This document shows, one piece after another, positions 27,701 through 33,700 of a stretch of 64,000 nt of DNA. The stretch is taken from contig OX104131.1 in assembly GCA_944470555.2 (NCBI GenBank), forward strand, positions 13,818,515-13,882,514. Reading direction: 5' to 3'. The notes beneath the pieces were generated by a model that saw nothing but the letters and a program-made list of their open reading frames with translations, did no database searches and was not told where the DNA came from. This DNA comes from Heterobilharzia americana. Its lineage: Eukaryota; Platyhelminthes; Trematoda; Strigeidida; Schistosomatidae. The translations under genes and the position numbers were made by a program. Positions within the stretch are counted from its first letter, which is position 1, and each line of letters starts with the position of its first letter.

Positions 27701-30700
27701 TAAACGGTTGGGGATTCAAAATCCTATGGTACGTGGGATAAAACGGCTAAAGGTCTCCGAAAAAGTATGTAGTAAGTATGTTGTTGGAAGTCACCAACTC
27801 AACAGAACCATGAAGAAATTTGCAGTCACCAGATTTGAAATGTACTGAACAAACAAACAAATCAAAAGACGAAGTTTATCGGAACAATGTGATGTATTTG
27901 CGAAATACATTTCGAACAATCTGATCACACATTTACTTGTCAAGTCAATATGTATTAAACCGAGGAGTGGGGGGACAAATACAACAATTAACACAATAGG
28001 GGATTAAAATTTAGACTATACCTACCTTGGTAAACTTTGTTTTCTTACCAAGATTAGGATTAACTATGTCACTTCCTGTTCGTTTTCATCTTAATTTTAA
28101 TCCCCTGTTGTGTTAAGTGTTGTATTTGTCCCCCCACTCCTCGGTTTAATACATATTGACTTGACAAGTAAATATGTGATCAGACTGTTCGAAATGTATT
28201 GCGCAAATACATCACATTGTTCAGATAAACTTCATTTTCTAATTACGCTATCGAAATTCACAAAAGGGACTGTTTCAAACAAATCAAAGCCGAACGTCAC
28301 ACAAAGTGCATCAGTTCAAGTCACCACACTGCACAGCAGTACACAAAGAGCAAATAGAGATAGAAGAACAATGTGAAAGGAGACATAGAAGAATGAGAAG
28401 AGAGATAATAAATAGATGAAGGTTAATGAAAATACCCCAGACTTTGAAAATGACAAAGAGTATACGCAACCACCGATTTTCAGCCTAATCGTTGATTACT
28501 GCTGTCCCAGGGAACCTAATCAAGGAGTCCACACCTCCGTACAAAGCTCGAACTGAAAGACAACGGGAGCTTACAATACGAAGCATTGTGTTGTACATTT
28601 GCAGTTTTGTTGATCTTCTGGTGGCTGAATCGCACAACGAAATTTGCATCGAAGTTAACCAGCGCCTTCAGTTTCACTTCTTTGCGAAGGACATGAGACG
28701 GTAGGGAACAAATGAATGAAGAATAACTAGGCATTTCAGATTCAGAAGCAGAAGCTGGTGTCCTTATTTAAAACCCCATCACTTGGAGTCTCCAACAACA
28801 GATTCCTCACAGTGAAGTAAACCGTTCGCGAACCAGAGATGCTTCAAAAATATCTATTACCTCGCATTATCCATAATAACCGATTTCCAGAAATATCACA
28901 AGGAGTCTCCAGCCATGGAGAAATCACCGTGTACCACATCAAACAGACTAATCACGTATGGAATTACATCCCACCGCAATGACCGATTGTTATACTTACA
29001 TTACTGTAGTCTCTTCACATAATCTTTATTCAGTGCCCAAGTCACAGCTGTATAATCGGAAGAGAGCTGACAGTAGTGTAGTATACTCGTCCTTTAAAAG
29101 GTAGTCACATATCTCATCAGCAATAAATATGAGATAAGTTGGCAAATACCAAACAGGCCTTTTGAACGCAAGCTGAGGTTTGGGTAGATGCAACTCTACA
29201 AGTGGTCGACGCGTTTGACGTAACTTCAAAAATAGTTGGTGCAGATCAGTAGAGCTAAAGCATCACCTTACATTTCGCAAACGTAAAAGGCATGCCCAAA
29301 AATACTCGTGTTTCTGCTAAAAGTCCCCAGAAGAGTCTGCATTTTAGCAGTGTCTTTGCCTAACAGCACTTTATCGACTAAGTTACTTTAGGTACCTTAC
29401 TGGGAGTAAGTCGACTCCTAAATTCAGGAGGAGAACCTTGATTTCGTTTCAATAATTGGTCGGTATCTCCATTACAGTTAGAAGCTCACAATACCTTTCG
29501 ACCAAAAGAGTTTAAATGCTGTTTTAAGGGTCAACAAACATGACAGCTGTCAGCTGCCGGTAAGTATGCCTGTATTCCAAAACCTGAAGAGTAAAGCACC
29601 TGATAGACAAACTGTCTGAAACGAGCCTGGTTTTTTTGGGCTCCCGGCAGACGTCAGGTAACTATCGAATCCAATATCTTGGATATGATGTTAGTAAAAC
29701 TGGTCCCCCTCTGGGTTTCAAAAGAAGACTTCTGATTTCTCATATGCCGGAATGATCCATGCCAAAGTCATGGGACTACTTCTGATCCAAATACGCTACC
29801 TAATACTTCTGCATTTTTCTAACACCTTCCTTAAAACCTGACCCAAACCCATCAGGTACCACTGCTCTTCACCGTTTCGTATATGAAACAGCATGATTTT
29901 CAAGGCGAGTTAGATGACTGATGTCTGCGTCCCATTCAGGTTCGGGATGGATGCTGGCAATTGGGACGTCAGTATAGCGATTTGAAGTGCCCAACGTTCT
30001 AGTCACCTTTACTTAGAAATTATCGCAGACCAATTCTTCTCAGTGATGATGTCACTCCTTGCCAGTATCCTCAACAAGCTTCAGTAATTTCGGGGTATTA
30101 CCTAATGCTGATGCCTTCTTCATTTCTCTTGCTTTCGTCATCGAATACTGTTTACGACCATTGCGAAGACTAGTGGTCGAGTTACGTTTAAGTTGCTCTC
30201 GCTCCTCATTGTGGTCAGAGCTTGGTGGAATAAGTCTTTTCGCATTAATGAGTTCGAAGGACGTTGAGGAGATCGATTGACATTTGCGTAGGTCACTAGA
30301 CATCTTTATCACTGTTTCTATGCCAGGTTTCCTCATGATAAGTAGTGCTGTTAAAGTTAGATAGATGCCTAGTTACCTCCTCACTAAATTTGTACTTGAT
30401 ATTCCAATCAAGCGTACTCAGCCTTGACTGTTTTCAGGCGGTATTAAGTCTATTAGGAAATCGTCTACAGTACCTATGAAGTCTAAAAAAACCACCACCC
30501 CTACAAGTGTGTTTCTCGAGAATTGAGGAAAAAGTGAAGGGAGTGAACATCGCTGATGGATACTATTTGACATCACAAGAGATCACTGAACGTAAGCTTT
30601 AACAAGACTATGGGTGTTTGAGTGTACAACTTTCAGCAAGGTATACTTCAAAAGGCACTCTTCTAGACGAAACACACTACCGAAAGACTTTTCGATGGAC

Positions 30701-33700
30701 TAAGTCGAATGTAGTACTGAGCTCAAACAATACACCTAGGATCGGGAGCCATGTTTCCAGATATGGCGAAAAGCAAGGATATGATAGACAGTCCGTGGTT
30801 AGATAAAATAGTGAATAATTCTCTCAGGTTTGTTGTTAACGATATTCAATTAGAGACTGAACGATTAAGGAATGTAGAATCTTAGACAATACGTAAACTA
30901 AGCTAATTTGTCCGTGACTATCATAAAAGAATTCCTTTCCTTTTTTTATGGACTGCAACAATCATCATCATCATCATCATTATCAACATAGGACCAGGCA
31001 TTACTGCGTAACGGTCCGAGTTGCCACACAACAATCAAGGATAAGCACGTGGTCATTTTCAGATTCTACACCTCAGCTAGTCATCTGTGACAGACGGTAG
31101 GACATTTCAAATTACGTAGAGGCTAAAAAAATTTAAAGCTAAAATTGTCCTTCAAATGCATATTTACTAACCAGTAACTGCATTCTTCCAAAAACGTGAA
31201 GAGTAATCCTCATTGTTTACACATCTGGTATCTTCCTGTTCTTCTGTTTCTTCAGTTTGGTCATCATTTTTACCATTCTCTTTTATTATATCGCCTTCAG
31301 GATCAGATAAAACTTGCTTTTCTGTATTAGAAGAAATTCCATTGTCAATTAATTCAGTGGAAGAACTACGAACAGTTGGATTCGATTTTGCACGGGATCT
31401 GAGTAAATGACTACGTGATACACGTTTATGTGTACCGTTTAGGCTTTCTGTGGTGATTCGTTTCGAGTGTTTAGGAGTTGTAGCAGCCGACGATGGATCA
31501 GAGCACGAAACATCTATAGATACTGGACTGGCACTGTGTGAACAAGGAACTGAATGCGGATATGTAAATGAAGTCAGCTGCGCAAAATAGATGAAAAAAT
31601 AAAAAAATTCAAATAAGATTTTATCAATTTGAATAAATTTTTCTTGACTGTACAACATTGTACATTGGATAAATATACATCAAATTATGTTGTTTTAATA
31701 AATGCTAATTCGAGTGATATTGAAAATGACATTTACTTCATAGACAAGACTTAAAATCTAATCTAAGCAAGATCATTGAAACTTGTTGACCAATTTATAG
31801 GCATTAGGATAAAATGCATTGGCTAACCTATTTGGAACAATACCATAACATCAGAATAAGGAAAGTCATATCGCATGAAATTACAGAAAGATTTTCATGT
31901 CTAAATTTTAAATTAACTTTAAAAAAAGGATAATACAACTAAATTACCACATGAAGGTCAGTGTACTCCATTATGAATTCCAGCTATTATCTAGTGATTA
32001 TTAATGCCATCTAATTGGCCAACTTTGGTAAATGGAGCTGATTTCTTACTAATTGGACTCATTGTTTGAAAGTCAAGTGCTTAAGCCAATGGAGTTATGA
32101 CTGTGGCTATAGGAATCCCAGTTTTTTGTTATATCGATGGATTTCCTTTTTTGAGTGACTCCAAACATTGAATGAAACCATGAAATATAGAAGATTATTA
32201 GGATTGTTGTATTATATGTCAATCATTCGCTCACGTTTGCTGTTAATCAATGAGATCGCCAATGTCATTCTATACATTAATCCTGTACATTAATTTATGT
32301 ACTTTTTAAAATAGATTCATTGGATTATAGGCTGCCAAAAGCAATTTCACTTTTTTTCAATGTGCTTTAACAGAATCGTAACTAGTTTTGCACAGCCTCC
32401 AACTAAGAATAAACTAAGAAAAGTGTATTAAAGCCACTTAATAAGTGTGGCATGTAACCTATTATTGTTAGGGTTGCCTATATCCTTTATATTCCATACT
32501 TAGAGTTTGTATATATTTGAACTAGTTTATTGGCGTTCTTTTTCCGCGCATGGGTCATATTTCGTATGATCAGCCATTGTTCTGATTGGCCCCTGCCCCT
32601 TTAAATGTACTAACTATTCCTTGTCTCTCAAGGTTACTGCAAACTCTATAAAAAGGGTCCCTTTTCACTCATGAACGTTTTCAGTCCAAGATACTATAAA
32701 CTCATCTGATTTCCAGTCTTTTGATTTTTCTTTGCGAATCACTCGGGTTGAATTATCTGAACCCTCGACTATAAATCGTTAAGTATATCCGTTCGTTCTT
32801 ACAACTCTGCATCATAACAATTACATTCATACTGACATTTTATTCATTCGTATGTCTTTTGATATGGTTTTCTACGCAACTGCTTCTTTCATTATCACCA
32901 GCATATTTTATTTCCCTTCACTATATATCCCATATAAGTGTAAAGGTTGATCATAAGATTAGAGGTCATAAGATAGTTAAACAAATCTGTGCATACATTA
33001 AAGTAATCAAATTAGGTATCTGAAGAACTCATGCAACTACAATGACCATAATGACAGAGGATAAGGAGAGCATTAGAATGATATATATTCGACTAAAGAT
33101 TTGAGGAATTTGATGTTTCCTCTTAACACTTCTATGGACAGCTTTGCATGTCTTTACAGTAATTTAAACGACTATAATATGCAGGAATGCTATTTTTCTA
33201 AAAACTCAACTTTACACATCAGAACAAAAAACTTATGGTCAAAGACGTTATACTAAGATGTTTACATTTAAAGTACAAGTTGCATGACATAAAAAGTGAT
33301 AACAATAAAGAAGGCTAATATCGAGTAGCCGGTTCGCATAGCATGACATTATGATTACATGACAAAAAGATTTAAATGTGAACTCACACAACGCAATAAA
33401 GATTCATCAGATTTATTCTTGTCTGACAGTATATCAGCATCCGATGTCGATCGACTAATTAGCTGGTCAGTTGATGATACCGGTCTATTTCGTGAAACAG
33501 AACGAGCGGTTAGGGTATCATTATTTTCATTATTTATACAACCAGATATGTGACCAGAACGACGGGGTTTCTTAGCTGGTGGCAATGACTCCGATGGCTC
33601 CAATGAAGAAGTTACACTGGAAGGAGGAGTGGCAGTACGTCGACCACTCTTTAAACGTATAGGTCTACCTCTGGAAATTGGTGAATTCACACTGTGATCA

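Noticed and set aside
28110..28376. Matching ORFs MLSVVFVPPLLGLIHIDL (28110-28376) and MLIVVFVPPLLGLIHIDL (27994-27791)
   Set aside because: They are the two arms of the foldback; the similarity reflects the DNA repeat, with no start context or domain.
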